DNA of 64,000 nt from Thalassospira tepidiphila MCCC 1A03514 (lineage in GTDB: Bacteria > Pseudomonadota > Alphaproteobacteria > Rhodospirillales > Thalassospiraceae): the NCBI RefSeq assembly GCF_001662875.1, contig NZ_JPVZ01000002.1, positions 1-64,000 on the forward strand, given 5' to 3'. Below the pieces are notes generated by a model. It was not told the DNA's origin and made no database searches. It worked only from the letters and a program-made list of their open reading frames with translations. Numbering within the stretch: position 1 is the stretch's first letter; each line of letters opens with the position of its first letter. Both the position numbers and the translations under genes were made by a program. Positions 55,324 to 64,000 of this stretch are shown here, piece by piece.

Positions 55324-56325
55324 TCAGGACTCCCAGGGCCGTTTGCGCTGTCGCGATGCGTTGGGCGTGGAAGAAGCGGTTTTTGATGAATTTCGACCCC
55401 AAGGGCCGAGGGATGGGGCCGCCTTGGCAACACCGGCACCCTGCCCTGCCGGACGGCCCGGTGCATTACTTGCAGGCGTGCCTGACATTTCCTTCAGGCG
55501 CGCGATGCGGTTGGCCATGTTGGGGTGGGTTGAAAACAGGTTATCAACACCTTTGCCCGACAGCGGGTTGGCAATGTACATGTGGGCCATCGCCGGGTTG
55601 CGTTCGGCATCCATGTTCGGGATGGCGTGAACACCCTTATCCAGCTTGTTCAGCGCACTGGCCAGCCACATCGGATGGCCACAGATTTCTGCCCCGATCT
55701 TGTCGGCCTCATATTCACGGGTGCGCGAAATTGCCATTTGCACGATCATCGCCCCCAAGGGTGCGAGAATGGCAATCAGGATCATGCCGATCCCGCCCAG
55801 CGGGTTATTGTTGTCGCGGTTCCCACCAAACATGCCGGCAAACATTGCGAAGTTGGCCAATGCGGAAATCGCCCCGGCGATGGTCGCGGTGATGGTCATG
55901 GTCAGGGTATCGCGGTTTTTGACGTGGGCCAGTTCATGGGCCATGACTCCAGCGATTTCGTTGCGATCAAGCAGTTTGAGCAACCCTGTGGTCGCCGCCA
56001 CCGCCGCGTTTTCCGGGTTTCGCCCCGTGGCAAAGGCATTGGGCTGCGGGTTTTCAATCACATAGACTTTGGGCATCGGCAGGTCGGCATTGCGCGCAAG
56101 GTCACGCACCATCGCCACCAGTTCGGGGGCTGTTTTGTCATCGACCTGCCGGGCACTGCGCATACGCAGCAGCATCGCGTCCGAATTCCAATAGGCGAAC
56201 ACATTCATGGCGGCTGCAAACAGCAGCGCGATAATCATGCCCTGTTGGCCGCCAATCATCATGCCGACCGCGCCAAACAGCGCCGTCAATCCGGCCAGCA
56301 ACAAACCTGTACGCACATAGTTCAT
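55324..56325 (-). CDS. htpX: Zinc metalloprotease HtpX
   Basis: An inner-membrane M48 protease for quality control of damaged membrane proteins, acting alongside FtsH. Two helices near the N-terminus precede [15 protein letters not shown] (zinc HEXXH). [17 protein letters not shown] supplies the third ligand, and two more helices lie between. The core ends near [21 protein letters not shown]-terminal extension of about 45 residues (Pro/Ala/Ser-rich, then basic) is added to the usual 285 or so, making 333 aa. AAGGG precedes ATG 56325. Confidence 0.95.
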   Translation of the reverse strand: MNYVRTGLLLAGLTALFGAVGMMIGGQQGMIIALLFAAAMNVFAYWNSDAMLLRMRSARQVDDKTAPELVAMVRDLARNADLPMPKVYVIENPQPNAFATGRNPENAAVAATTGLLKLLDRNEIAGVMAHELAHVKNRDTLTMTITATIAGAISALANFAMFAGMFGGNRDNNNPLGGIGMILIAILAPLGAMIVQMAISRTREYEADKIGAEICGHPMWLASALNKLDKGVHAIPNMDAERNPAMAHMYIANPLSGKGVDNLFSTHPNMANRIARLKEMSGTPASNAPGRPAGQGAGVAKAAPSLGPWGRNSSKTASSTPNASRQRKRPWES

Positions 56326-56433
56326 GGTCGAAAACCCTTATCGACAAACATTCCGACCGAAAGATAAGGCGAAGTCCGGCCAAGGCAAGGGCCATCGAAC
56401 CAAACTGAGATATGGCTCACATCAGAAAACCAA

Positions 56434-56461
56434 AACGGGGCCGACTTGCATCGGCCCCGTT
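56434..56461 (-). terminator. Second terminator after acrB-like gene
   Basis: Stem AACGGGGCCGA / TCGGCCCCGTT (11 bp) with a 6-base loop. On the minus strand it runs into TTTTGGTTTT. It is placed between acrB and htpX. Confidence 0.85.
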
Positions 56462-56471
56462 CGGGAATTTA

Positions 56472-56519
56472 AAACAGCCGGACCGGCGGGGTCGGGGGAA
56501 AAAGACGGTCCGGCTGTTT
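56472..56519 (-). terminator. First hairpin after acrB-like gene
   Basis: Stem AAACAGCCGGACCG / CGGTCCGGCTGTTT is 14 bp and perfect, with a 20-base loop that is pyrimidine-rich on the minus strand. It starts 15 bases after the acrB stop and precedes the second terminator. Confidence 0.8.
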
Positions 56520-56534
56520 ATGCAACGATATCGG

Positions 56535-59500
56535 TCACTCCGCAGGCTGGTGTGTTTCAGCCTCATCAAGTGAACGAACGTCGTTGCGCCGGCCAATCAT
56601 GCGTACAAGAACATAAAAGACCGGGGTCAGGATCAGGCCAAATATCGTCACGCCCAGCATGCCCGAGAACACGGCAATACCAATCGCGTGGCGCATCTCG
56701 GCACCGGCACCACTGGACAGAACCAGCGGGACGACACCCATGATGAAGGCCAGTGAAGTCATCAGGATCGGGCGCAGACGAAGGCGGCTGGCCTCGATTG
56801 CGGCCTGAACGGTGCTGCGGCCCTGATGTTCAAGTTCGCGGGCGAACTCGACAATCAGGATGGCGTTCTTTGATGCCAGTCCGGCCAGCACAAACAGGCT
56901 GATCTGGGTGAAGATGTTATTGTCACCCCCGAACAGATAGACGCCAAAGATGGCTGACAGGATGCTCATCGGGACGATCAGGATCACCGCCAATGGCATG
57001 GTCAGGCTTTCATATTGTGCTGCCAGCACCAGGAACACGAGCAGGATACAGATCGGGAAGACAAAGATCGCTGTATTACCCGCCAGGATCTGCTGATAGG
57101 TCAGCTCCGTCCATTCATAGGACATGCCGGGTGGCAAGGTTTCATCAAGGATCTTGGTGATCGCCGCCTGTGCATCGCCACTGGAATATCCAGGTGCCGC
57201 GTTGCCATTCAGATCGGCAGAACGGAACGCGTTATAGCGCATTGCCGTATCCGGCCCGAATGTTTCGGAGACCGACAGCACAGAACCAAGCGGCACCATG
57301 TCGCCGTCCGCGTTGCGGGTTTGCAGGCGCAGGATGTCATCGGGGCTTGAACGATATGGCTTGTCTGCCTGCGCGATCACCTGATAGGTGCGGCCAAAGG
57401 CATTGAAGTCATTGACATACATCGACCCCAGATAGACCTGCATGGTCCGGAAGATTTCATCAACCGGGATGCCAAGCTGCTGAACCTTGGTACGGTCAAG
57501 CGTTGCCTGAAGCTGTGGTACGTTGATGTTGTAGCTTGAAAACACACCGGTCAGTTCCGGTGCGGCCCATGCCTTGGCAAGGACCTGTTTCATTGCATCA
57601 TCAAGCGCACGATAGCCCTGATCGGAGCGATCCTGTACTTGCAGCTTGAAGCCACCGACGGTGCCAAGCCCCTGCACCGGCGGTGCCGGGAAGATGGCGA
57701 CAAAGGCTTCATCAATCGCACCAAATTTCTGCTGGAGCTTGACGGCGATGGCAAGACCCGACAGATCATCGCTTTTGCGTTCGGCAAAATCCGTCAGTGT
57801 GACAAATACGATGCCGGCACTTGAGCTGTTTACAAAACCGTTGATCGAAAGCCCCGGGAAGGCCACAGCACTTTCAACACCGGGTTCGCGAAGCGCGATG
57901 TCAGACATTTCACGAATGACGTCTTCGGTCCGGTCCAGCGTCGCGCCCTGCGGCAACTGGGCAAAGCTGACAAGGTACTGCTTGTCCTGAAGCGGTACGA
58001 AGCCTGTCGGCAGGATCTGGAAGCCCTGATAGGTCAAGGCCAGAAGACCGACATAAAGCACCATCATGATGGCCTTCACACCCAGAAGGCGCTTCACACC
58101 ACCGGCGTAAAGATCGGTGCTGCGGTTAAAGAACCGGTTGAAGGCGCGGAAGAACCAGCCAAAGACAAAGTCCATCCCGCGTGTCAGCCAATCTTTTGGC
58201 GCGTCGTGACTGCGCAGAAGCACAGCCGACAAGGCCGGGCTCAGCGTCAGTGAGTTGACGGTGGAAATGATCGTGGCAATGGCGATGGTCAGGGCAAATT
58301 GCTGATAGAACTGGCCGGTCAGGCCGGAAATAAAGGCAATCGGCACAAACACACCGGTGATGACAAGTGAGGTCGCAATGATCGGTCCAGTCACTTCGCG
58401 CATGGCAGCAACCGTTGCATCGCGCGGTGAAAGACCACGCTCGATGTTTCGTTCAACGTTTTCGACGACGACAATCGCATCATCGACCACGATCCCGATG
58501 GCCAGGATCAAGCCAAACAGCGACAGCACGTTGATCGAAAAGCCCATCAAAAGCATCAGCGCAAAGGTACCGATGATCGATACCGGCACGGCCAGCAACG
58601 GAATGATCGACGCACGCCATGTCTGCAAGAACACTGTCACCACGACAACCACAAGGGCGACCGCCTCAAGCAATGTCATGATGACCGACTTGATCGAACC
58701 ACGAACAAACACGGTCGGGTCATAGACAATCGAGTAGTCCAGATCGTCCGGGAAGTTCTGTTTGAGTTCTTCCATGGTGGCGCGGACGTTGCTTGAAATA
58801 TCAAGCGCGTTCGAGCCCGGCGATGCAAAGATCGGGATTGCCACCGCCGGCTTGTTATCAAGCAGGGAGCGCAGCGCATATTGCTGGGCTTCCATTTCGA
58901 TGCGCGCAACATCGCCCAAACGCGTGATCGTGCCGTCAGTTTCGCGTTTGATGATGATGTTTTCGAACTCTTCCGGGCTTTCGAGACGACCGCTGATATT
59001 GATCGGCAACTGGAACTGCACACCAGTGTCATAAGGCGCACCACCAATGATGCCGGCTGCGACCTGTACGTTCTGGCTTTGGATGGCTGAAACCACCTCG
59101 CCCGCGGTCAGGTTGCGTTCGGCAACCTTGTCGGGGTTGAGCCAGACACGCATGGCGTAATCGCCTGAACCAAACAGCCCGACCTGCCCGACACCGGTGA
59201 TACGCGCCAGACGGTCACGCACATTCAGCGTCGCGTAGTTCCGCAGATACAGCATGTCATAGCGTTCATTGGGCGAACGCAAATGCACGACCATGGTCAA
59301 ATCAGGCGAACGTTTGGACACCGTGACACCAAGCTGGCGCACGATATCAGGCAGGCGCGGCTCGGCCTGCGAAACACGGTTCTGGACCTTTTGCTGGGCC
59401 AGATCCGGGTCGGTGCCAATTTCAAACGTCACCGTCAGGGACAGATTGCCGTCGGTGGTGGCCAGTGAGTTGATATAAAGCATCCCCTCAACCCCGTTGA

Positions 59501-59714
59501 TCTGTTCTTCAAGCGGGGAGGCAACTGTTTCGGAAATCTCGGCCGGGTTCGCACCGGGGAATTTGGCTTCGACCACGATCGAGGGCGGCACGACTTCCGG
59601 ATATTCGGAAATCGGCAAACGCCACATGGCAATCAGGCCCGCCAACAAGATCAAGACGGACAGGACGCCGGCAAAGATCGGGCGATCCACAAAAAAGCGG
59701 GAAAGATTCTGCAT
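56535..59714 (-). CDS. RND multidrug efflux permease (AcrB/MexF-type)
   Basis: The inner-membrane pump of a tripartite efflux system driven by protons. 1059 aa with 12 helices; the start MQNLSRFFVDRPIFAGVLSVLILLAG is typical of the HAE1 group. The proton relay Asp pair is in GIVVDDAIVVVENVERN in TM4, and the porter-domain repeats and funnel regions are intact. The closest types I can name by eye are MexF/BepE. It follows the membrane-fusion gene after 38 bases. No outer membrane TolC-like gene is in the cluster, so it must borrow one. Confidence 0.95.
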   Translation of the reverse strand: MQNLSRFFVDRPIFAGVLSVLILLAGLIAMWRLPISEYPEVVPPSIVVEAKFPGANPAEISETVASPLEEQINGVEGMLYINSLATTDGNLSLTVTFEIGTDPDLAQQKVQNRVSQAEPRLPDIVRQLGVTVSKRSPDLTMVVHLRSPNERYDMLYLRNYATLNVRDRLARITGVGQVGLFGSGDYAMRVWLNPDKVAERNLTAGEVVSAIQSQNVQVAAGIIGGAPYDTGVQFQLPINISGRLESPEEFENIIIKRETDGTITRLGDVARIEMEAQQYALRSLLDNKPAVAIPIFASPGSNALDISSNVRATMEELKQNFPDDLDYSIVYDPTVFVRGSIKSVIMTLLEAVALVVVVVTVFLQTWRASIIPLLAVPVSIIGTFALMLLMGFSINVLSLFGLILAIGIVVDDAIVVVENVERNIERGLSPRDATVAAMREVTGPIIATSLVITGVFVPIAFISGLTGQFYQQFALTIAIATIISTVNSLTLSPALSAVLLRSHDAPKDWLTRGMDFVFGWFFRAFNRFFNRSTDLYAGGVKRLLGVKAIMMVLYVGLLALTYQGFQILPTGFVPLQDKQYLVSFAQLPQGATLDRTEDVIREMSDIALREPGVESAVAFPGLSINGFVNSSSAGIVFVTLTDFAERKSDDLSGLAIAVKLQQKFGAIDEAFVAIFPAPPVQGLGTVGGFKLQVQDRSDQGYRALDDAMKQVLAKAWAAPELTGVFSSYNINVPQLQATLDRTKVQQLGIPVDEIFRTMQVYLGSMYVNDFNAFGRTYQVIAQADKPYRSSPDDILRLQTRNADGDMVPLGSVLSVSETFGPDTAMRYNAFRSADLNGNAAPGYSSGDAQAAITKILDETLPPGMSYEWTELTYQQILAGNTAIFVFPICILLVFLVLAAQYESLTMPLAVILIVPMSILSAIFGVYLFGGDNNIFTQISLFVLAGLASKNAILIVEFARELEHQGRSTVQAAIEASRLRLRPILMTSLAFIMGVVPLVLSSGAGAEMRHAIGIAVFSGMLGVTIFGLILTPVFYVLVRMIGRRNDVRSLDEAETHQPAE

Positions 59715-59752
59715 GTTTTTCAGCCTTGCATTAAAGCGCAGTCACACATCGA

Positions 59753-60928
59753 TTACGATGCGGAGGCCTGCAGAATTTCCGGCGCGACAGGCATACCCGG
59801 CCGAACCTTCATGATGCCATTGACGATCACCAGATCACCTTCGTTCAGCCCCGACGTCACAATGCGCATGCCATTGATCTCAGACCCCAGCGTTACCTGA
59901 CGATAGGCAACCGTATTGTCGGGTTCGACAACATAGACAAACTTGCGGTCCTGATCGGTGCTGACAGCTTCTGGCGAGACCATGATGACGTTGCTTTTGG
60001 CCAATGTACCAACCTCAAGGCTGGCAAAGGTGCCGGGCAGAAGACTGCCATCAAGGTTATCAAACAGCGCACGGGTCCGGATGGTGCCGGTCCGCGGATC
60101 AATACGGTTGTCAAAGCTGTGCACGTGACCGGACACATGACGACCATTCGACAGCGTCATATTGACCGGAATGGTTTGGGCAGCAGCATCGACTTTGCCG
60201 CTGTCGCCAAGACTTGCAAAGAAGGTTTGCTCATCCAGGTCGAAGTCGGCATAGATTTTACCGGTTGAGACAATCGTTGTCAGGACCGGGGCATTGGGGC
60301 CGGCATTGACCTGGTTGCCAACCGTCAGCTCAACCCGGCTGACACGGCCATTGATCGGTGCTTTGACATAGGCGTGATCAAGCTGGATTTCGGCCAGTTC
60401 AAGTTTCGCCCTGGCGCGGCTGACGTCACTTTGGGCAACCTGATGGGTGCTGAGACGTTCGTCATAGACGCGCTTGGAAACCGTGCCGTTGGAAACGAGT
60501 TTCTCGGCCCGTTCCTTTTCCTTTTTCGCCAGCGACAGGTTTTGCTGGGCGGCGGCCAGTTCGGCGCGGGCTTCGTCGACCGCGGCCTGATAGCTGCGCG
60601 GGTCAATCACGGCAAGGATATCGCCCTCGTTGACCAATTCACCGTCTTCAAAAAGGATTTCGACAATCGCACCACTGACTTGCGGGCGCAGCTGGACTTC
60701 CTCGACCGCACTCAGACGGCCGGAAAAGTTGCTCCAGAGGCGGACAGATTGCGTTTTGACACCCGATACGGTGACCGGGGTTGCCGGAGGGGCTGCTTGT
60801 TCGGTTTGAACCGCGACCTCATCAGCGGCGGATCCGGTGATATGCAGACCATATCCACCGGCGGCAGCAACCAGCGCCAAGGCGGCAGCTGGCAGCAAAA
60901 TTTTGCGTTTTGATCGAGACTGCATCAT
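59753..60928 (-). CDS. RND efflux membrane-fusion protein (AcrA-type)
   Basis: The periplasmic adaptor of the pump. From ATG 60928 (MMQSRSKRKILLPAAALALV) it has 391 aa. A signal or anchor segment (10-27) leads to the lipoyl half-motif SGRLSAVEEVQLRPQVSGAIV, an alpha hairpin (YQAAVDEARAELAAAQQNLSL), the second lipoyl half (AYVKAPINGRVSR), and the beta-barrel domain. There is no lipobox Cys, so it is probably anchored by the N-terminal helix. A TetR-type operator lies 57 bases upstream of the start. Confidence 0.94.
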   Translation of the reverse strand: MMQSRSKRKILLPAAALALVAAAGGYGLHITGSAADEVAVQTEQAAPPATPVTVSGVKTQSVRLWSNFSGRLSAVEEVQLRPQVSGAIVEILFEDGELVNEGDILAVIDPRSYQAAVDEARAELAAAQQNLSLAKKEKERAEKLVSNGTVSKRVYDERLSTHQVAQSDVSRARAKLELAEIQLDHAYVKAPINGRVSRVELTVGNQVNAGPNAPVLTTIVSTGKIYADFDLDEQTFFASLGDSGKVDAAAQTIPVNMTLSNGRHVSGHVHSFDNRIDPRTGTIRTRALFDNLDGSLLPGTFASLEVGTLAKSNVIMVSPEAVSTDQDRKFVYVVEPDNTVAYRQVTLGSEINGMRIVTSGLNEGDLVIVNGIMKVRPGMPVAPEILQASAS

Positions 60929-60984
60929 TCCATCTTCCAAATAGGTTACGCCGCGCACAGGCAGCACGTTTGGAAGAAAAATGG

Positions 60985-60998
60985 ATACCGATCGGTAT
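60985..60998. promoter_or_regulatory. TetR-type operator upstream of acrA-like gene
   Basis: ATACCGATCGGTAT is a perfect 14-bp palindrome between the tetR stop and acrA start. It shares ATACC-N4-GGTAT with the site upstream of tetR. Confidence 0.8.
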
Positions 60999-61063
60999 GT
61001 TTGCAAGTGAATTTAGAGAAAAAAGTGAACTATTTTCTCTGGACAACGAAGTTTTCAGGGGAT

Positions 61064-61702
61064 TCAGGCGGCTGTTTCCGCGTCTATATCCCTGTATTTG
61101 CATTGCAAATTAAGGATTCGACAGATGCCGTTACGAATGTCAGACCGAACGGTATCAAGATCATTGAAAACCTGGCCATAGGTCAGCAAACCGTGAACAT
61201 ACTGGAAAATCAATCGCGCCAAAGTTGTGGCATCACCATCTTCACCCAGCATGCCCTCGCCCTTCAGGCCGCGCACCATGGACGCCAGATATTTGATCTG
61301 TTCTTCGGCAAGTTCGCGTGAACAGGCCTGGATCGGCTCATCTTCCGGCCCGACCTGCCCACCGGCGGTGAAGATCGGGCAAACACAGACTTCGTTTTCC
61401 CCGGGAACGGCATAGCGTTCCTGCTTGTTGCAAATGAGCTCGATATAGCTGTTAAGCTGTTCAAGCGGCGGGACATCCGGGGAAAAGATGGCGCGAAGCT
61501 CGTCCTTGCCCTTTTCCCAATGATGGCGGGCGGCTGCTGCAAACAACTCTGCCTTGCTGTCAAAGTGATGATAGAACGCACCCTTTGTTACCCCGGCATG
61601 CTTGCATACATCACTGACGCCAACGTCGTGGTAACTGCGCGTTGCCAATAGCTCCATCGCCGTTTCAAGCAGCTTGATCCGGGTTTCTGTGGCGTTCCTC
61701 AT
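61064..61702 (-). CDS. TetR/AcrR family repressor of the efflux genes
   Basis: A 212-aa regulator with the TetR HTH (TRIKLLETAMELLATRSYHDV, then VCKHAGVTKGAFYHHFDSKAEL). Its C-terminal ligand domain includes CNKQERYAVPGENEVCVCPIF, a Cys-containing stretch that could be redox- or metal-sensitive. It lies upstream of acrA-acrB on the same strand. Matching 14-bp sites flank it at 60985 and 61740, so it probably represses both itself and the pump until a drug binds. Confidence 0.94.
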   Translation of the reverse strand: MRNATETRIKLLETAMELLATRSYHDVGVSDVCKHAGVTKGAFYHHFDSKAELFAAAARHHWEKGKDELRAIFSPDVPPLEQLNSYIELICNKQERYAVPGENEVCVCPIFTAGGQVGPEDEPIQACSRELAEEQIKYLASMVRGLKGEGMLGEDGDATTLARLIFQYVHGLLTYGQVFNDLDTVRSDIRNGICRILNLQCKYRDIDAETAA

Positions 61703-61739
61703 AACATTAACCTGTTTTGTTTATATGTCTCAGATATAC

Positions 61740-61753
61740 ATACCGGTTGGTAT
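61740..61753. promoter_or_regulatory. TetR-type operator upstream of tetR gene
   Basis: ATACCGGTTGGTAT has the same ATACC-N4-GGTAT arms as the acrA site and lies 37 bases before the tetR start, in its promoter. Confidence 0.78.
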
Positions 61754-61934
61754 TTTTCAAGGAATACACCGGCAATATTTTGATCCCATCATATAATAAT
61801 GGCAGCAGAATGACAGGATTTCCCCTTGATTTCCGTGATCTAGCGCAAATCACGCTGCATCGTCTTTTTCGCCAATAAGGCGGTATGTTTTCTCAATGAC
61901 GCGCATGAGCAAAGGCCATTGATTGAAAATAAAA

Positions 61935-61961
61935 GAAGGGCGCCCGTTACAGGCGCCCTTC
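61935..61961 (-). terminator. Terminator of the glutamate dehydrogenase gene
   Basis: Stem GAAGGGCGCC / GGCGCCCTTC with a 7-base loop and, on the minus strand, a following TTTTATTTTC. It lies 37 bases beyond the stop. Confidence 0.88.
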
Positions 61962-61998
61962 CAGTTTTTAAAAACAAGGTCTTCCGACCCGCCAGACA

Positions 61999-64000
61999 TC
62001 AGGCCCCGATAAGGGCCCTGATCTGGCGGTTGACCACCGTGATCATGGCAAGATCGATCTGACCGGCCGAACGCAGTTCATTGATCAAATCATCACAACG
62101 TGCACAGCCACGCTGACGATCTTGCACCCAGATATCGACAAGGTCGGAGCCGGACGAGCCTTTTTTGCCTGCAGCCAAAACCGAACGGGTCAGTTCGCGC
62201 TGATGTCCGAACAGATCGTCGATCACTGCCGCACGTGCCAGTTTCTGCCAATGGGTATCGGCTTCGATCGACTCGGCGGCAGAGCGCATCAGGCCCAACT
62301 GGAAACGCGCACCGACTGCGAAATAGGTGGCCGACACTTCGATGACATCGCGACCGGTTGCCTCGGCGATACGAACCACGTCACAGATCGCCACCAACTG
62401 GGTCGCAGACGCCACACGCCAGGCGAGGTCGTCAGGGACACCTTGGGCAACCAGCGATTTGGCCTTTTGTTCCAGCGCCTTGCGTGCAGCAGCATCCTCG
62501 GGGACGATTTCATCAAAGCTTTCAATCACCTTGGAAACCGCCGGGCGGAACATCTCGATCTTTGCGCCGACATTAAGCTCCTCGCAATTGCGCAGGAACC
62601 ACTGGGTAACATCGTTCACCATGCGGTTGATTTCGCGGAACATACTGGTCTGAAGTTTCGCCAGCACGACGTTATCAAGCGCTTCGATGCCTTCCCACAT
62701 TTCGCGCAGCCCAAAGACAGACCGCGTGATCAGATAACCGCGCGACACATCAACTGCCGACATGCCGGTAGCTTCCATCATGTCATGGACGAACGTGCCG
62801 CCAACCCGATTGACCAGACTGTTGGTCGCCACGGTCGCAATGATTTCGCGTCTCAGACGATGGCTTGAAATCGCGTTTGCGTATTTCTTGCGAAGCGGTG
62901 TCGGGAAGTAGCGCACCAGTTCCTCGACCAGAACCGGATCGTCCGGCAGGTCGGATTCAAGGATTTCGTCATAAAGCCACAGCTTTGCATAAGGCATCAG
63001 AACCGAGACTTCCGGACGGGTCAGGCCTTCATGCGCGTTGGCACGACGGCTGAGTTCCTCGTCATCGGGAAGGTATTCAATCTCGCGGTTCAGGCGCCCT
63101 TCACGTTCGAGCATGCGGATCAAACGGACCTGTGCATCAAGGATATCGGCCTTTTCCGCATCAGCATTCGAGATGGCCTGGCTTTGCAGATAGTTATCGC
63201 GCAGCACCAGTTCGCCGACCTCGTCGGTCATGTCGACAAGCAGCTTGTTGCGTTGCTTTTCGGTCATGTCGCCGGCCGCAACCACTTCGCCCACGAGGAT
63301 CTTGATATTGACCTCGTGGTCCGAGCAGTTAACACCCGCCGCGTTATCGATCGCATCGGTGTTAAGGCGGCCACCGGCATGGGCGTATTCGATACGGCCC
63401 CGCTGAGTCGCACCAAGGTTTGCCCCCTCGCCAATGACCTTTGCGTGGACTTCGCGACCATTGATGCGGATGGCATCGTTGGCACGGTCACCGGCATCAG
63501 CGTTGGTTTCAAGACTGGACTTGATATAGGTCCCGATCCCGCCAAACCACAAAAGCTCGACATCGGATTTCAGGATGGCCTTCATCATGTCAGCCGGGGT
63601 GACCTTGCCACTATCCAGTCCGAGGACTTTACGAACCTCGGGTGACGGATCAAGGGTCTTGGCCTTGCGATCAAAGATGTCGCCCCCCTTGGACAGGACC
63701 TTTTTGTCATAATCGGTCCAGCTTGAACGCGGCATGTCAAACAGGCGTTTGCGTTCAGCAAAGCTTTTGGCCGGGTCCGGATCCGGATCGACAAAGATGT
63801 GCATGTGGTTGAAGGCAGCAACGAGTTTGATCTGCTCTGACAGCAGCATGCCATTGCCAAACACGTCACCCGACATATCGCCGACACCGGCAACGGTAAA
63901 CGGCGTGGTCTGGATATTCTTGCCCATTTCGCGGAAGTGACGTTTGACCGACTCCCACGCACCCCGGGCGGTAATGCCCATTTTCTTATGGTCATAGCCC
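61999..64000 (-). CDS. NAD-specific glutamate dehydrogenase, large type, C-terminal part (5' end cut off)
   Basis: Deaminates glutamate to 2-oxoglutarate with NAD, feeding amino acids into the TCA cycle. Only the last 667 codons are in the window; the family is about 1600 aa. The frame enters from the right edge as GYDHKKMGITARGAWESVKRHF. It contains TVAGVGDMSGDVFGNGMLLS, the NAD-GDH hallmark, then FVDPDPDPAKSFAERKRLFD. A long helical C-terminal region follows, ending VNRQIRALIGA. No frameshift or gap is seen in this part. It is followed by a strong terminator. Confidence 0.96.
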   Translation of the reverse strand, partial: GYDHKKMGITARGAWESVKRHFREMGKNIQTTPFTVAGVGDMSGDVFGNGMLLSEQIKLVAAFNHMHIFVDPDPDPAKSFAERKRLFDMPRSSWTDYDKKVLSKGGDIFDRKAKTLDPSPEVRKVLGLDSGKVTPADMMKAILKSDVELLWFGGIGTYIKSSLETNADAGDRANDAIRINGREVHAKVIGEGANLGATQRGRIEYAHAGGRLNTDAIDNAAGVNCSDHEVNIKILVGEVVAAGDMTEKQRNKLLVDMTDEVGELVLRDNYLQSQAISNADAEKADILDAQVRLIRMLEREGRLNREIEYLPDDEELSRRANAHEGLTRPEVSVLMPYAKLWLYDEILESDLPDDPVLVEELVRYFPTPLRKKYANAISSHRLRREIIATVATNSLVNRVGGTFVHDMMEATGMSAVDVSRGYLITRSVFGLREMWEGIEALDNVVLAKLQTSMFREINRMVNDVTQWFLRNCEELNVGAKIEMFRPAVSKVIESFDEIVPEDAAARKALEQKAKSLVAQGVPDDLAWRVASATQLVAICDVVRIAEATGRDVIEVSATYFAVGARFQLGLMRSAAESIEADTHWQKLARAAVIDDLFGHQRELTRSVLAAGKKGSSGSDLVDIWVQDRQRGCARCDDLINELRSAGQIDLAMITVVNRQIRALIGA

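Overview
The window looks like ordinary chromosome from an alphaproteobacterium of the Rhodospirillales, most like Thalassospira. That assignment is inference from gene content and protein character: a long NAD-specific glutamate dehydrogenase, a membrane-anchored CycM-type cytochrome c divergent from kdsB-pheA, yejABEF, several DMT/EamA exporters, DUF1127, and moderately high GC. No database search was possible. I see no insertion sequence, prophage, CRISPR array, integrase or rRNA. One tRNA-Ser(GGA) is present.

Layout. 1-9.3 kb: a DEAD-box helicase cut by the left edge, a Cache-domain chemoreceptor, kdsB-pheA (KDO activation and phenylalanine synthesis), a membrane cytochrome c, two tandem histidinol-phosphatase-like genes and a CPA1 antiporter. 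9.3-17.2 kb is rich in transporters: LysE exporter, DinB protein, EamA exporter, a K+/H+ antiporter with RCK and CorC domains, then an Lrp/AsnC regulator divergent from three tandem paralogous EamA exporters. 17.2-25.1 kb: an LTXXQ periplasmic protein divergent from a Crp-like regulator, a 17-beta-HSD10-type SDR, pterin dehydratase, uracil-DNA glycosylase family protein, GST, M17 aminopeptidase, MarR regulator, LysE exporter and a secreted protein of unknown function.

25.1-32.6 kb: the yejABEF peptide importer, a GcvA-like LysR regulator and a DUF1127 small protein. 32.6-44.0 kb: a methyltransferase, a quinone oxidoreductase, tRNA-Ser, a MarR regulator with two near-identical operators in front of an EamA exporter and an NAD(P)-binding protein, then pirin-thpR-P5CR-like, an aldo/keto reductase, a FIST sensor and a J-domain-like protein. 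44.0-44.9 kb is the longest non-coding stretch. 44.9-64 kb: the conserved tesA/ybbA-ybbP locus, an acyl-CoA synthetase, a secreted single-haem protein, a Bax-inhibitor-1 protein, an unknown 532-aa protein, HtpX, a tetR-acrA-acrB efflux cluster with matching operators, and the NAD-glutamate dehydrogenase cut by the right edge.

How genes work together. Clear units are kdsB-pheA, eamA-dinB-lysE, GST-UDG, yejABEF, marR/eamA/NmrA-like, pirin-thpR-proC-like, ybbAP and tetR-acrAB. The most informative non-coding signals are operator-like palindromes or repeats beside the lrp, crp-like, SDR, yejA, marR and tetR genes. I found no convincing new multi-gene defence or mobile system. The best leads for new biology are the BI-1/532-aa/HtpX neighbourhood, the 506-aa single-haem protein, the orphan FliL-like protein, the DUF1127-linked 33-codon ORF and the 0.88-kb structured intergenic region.
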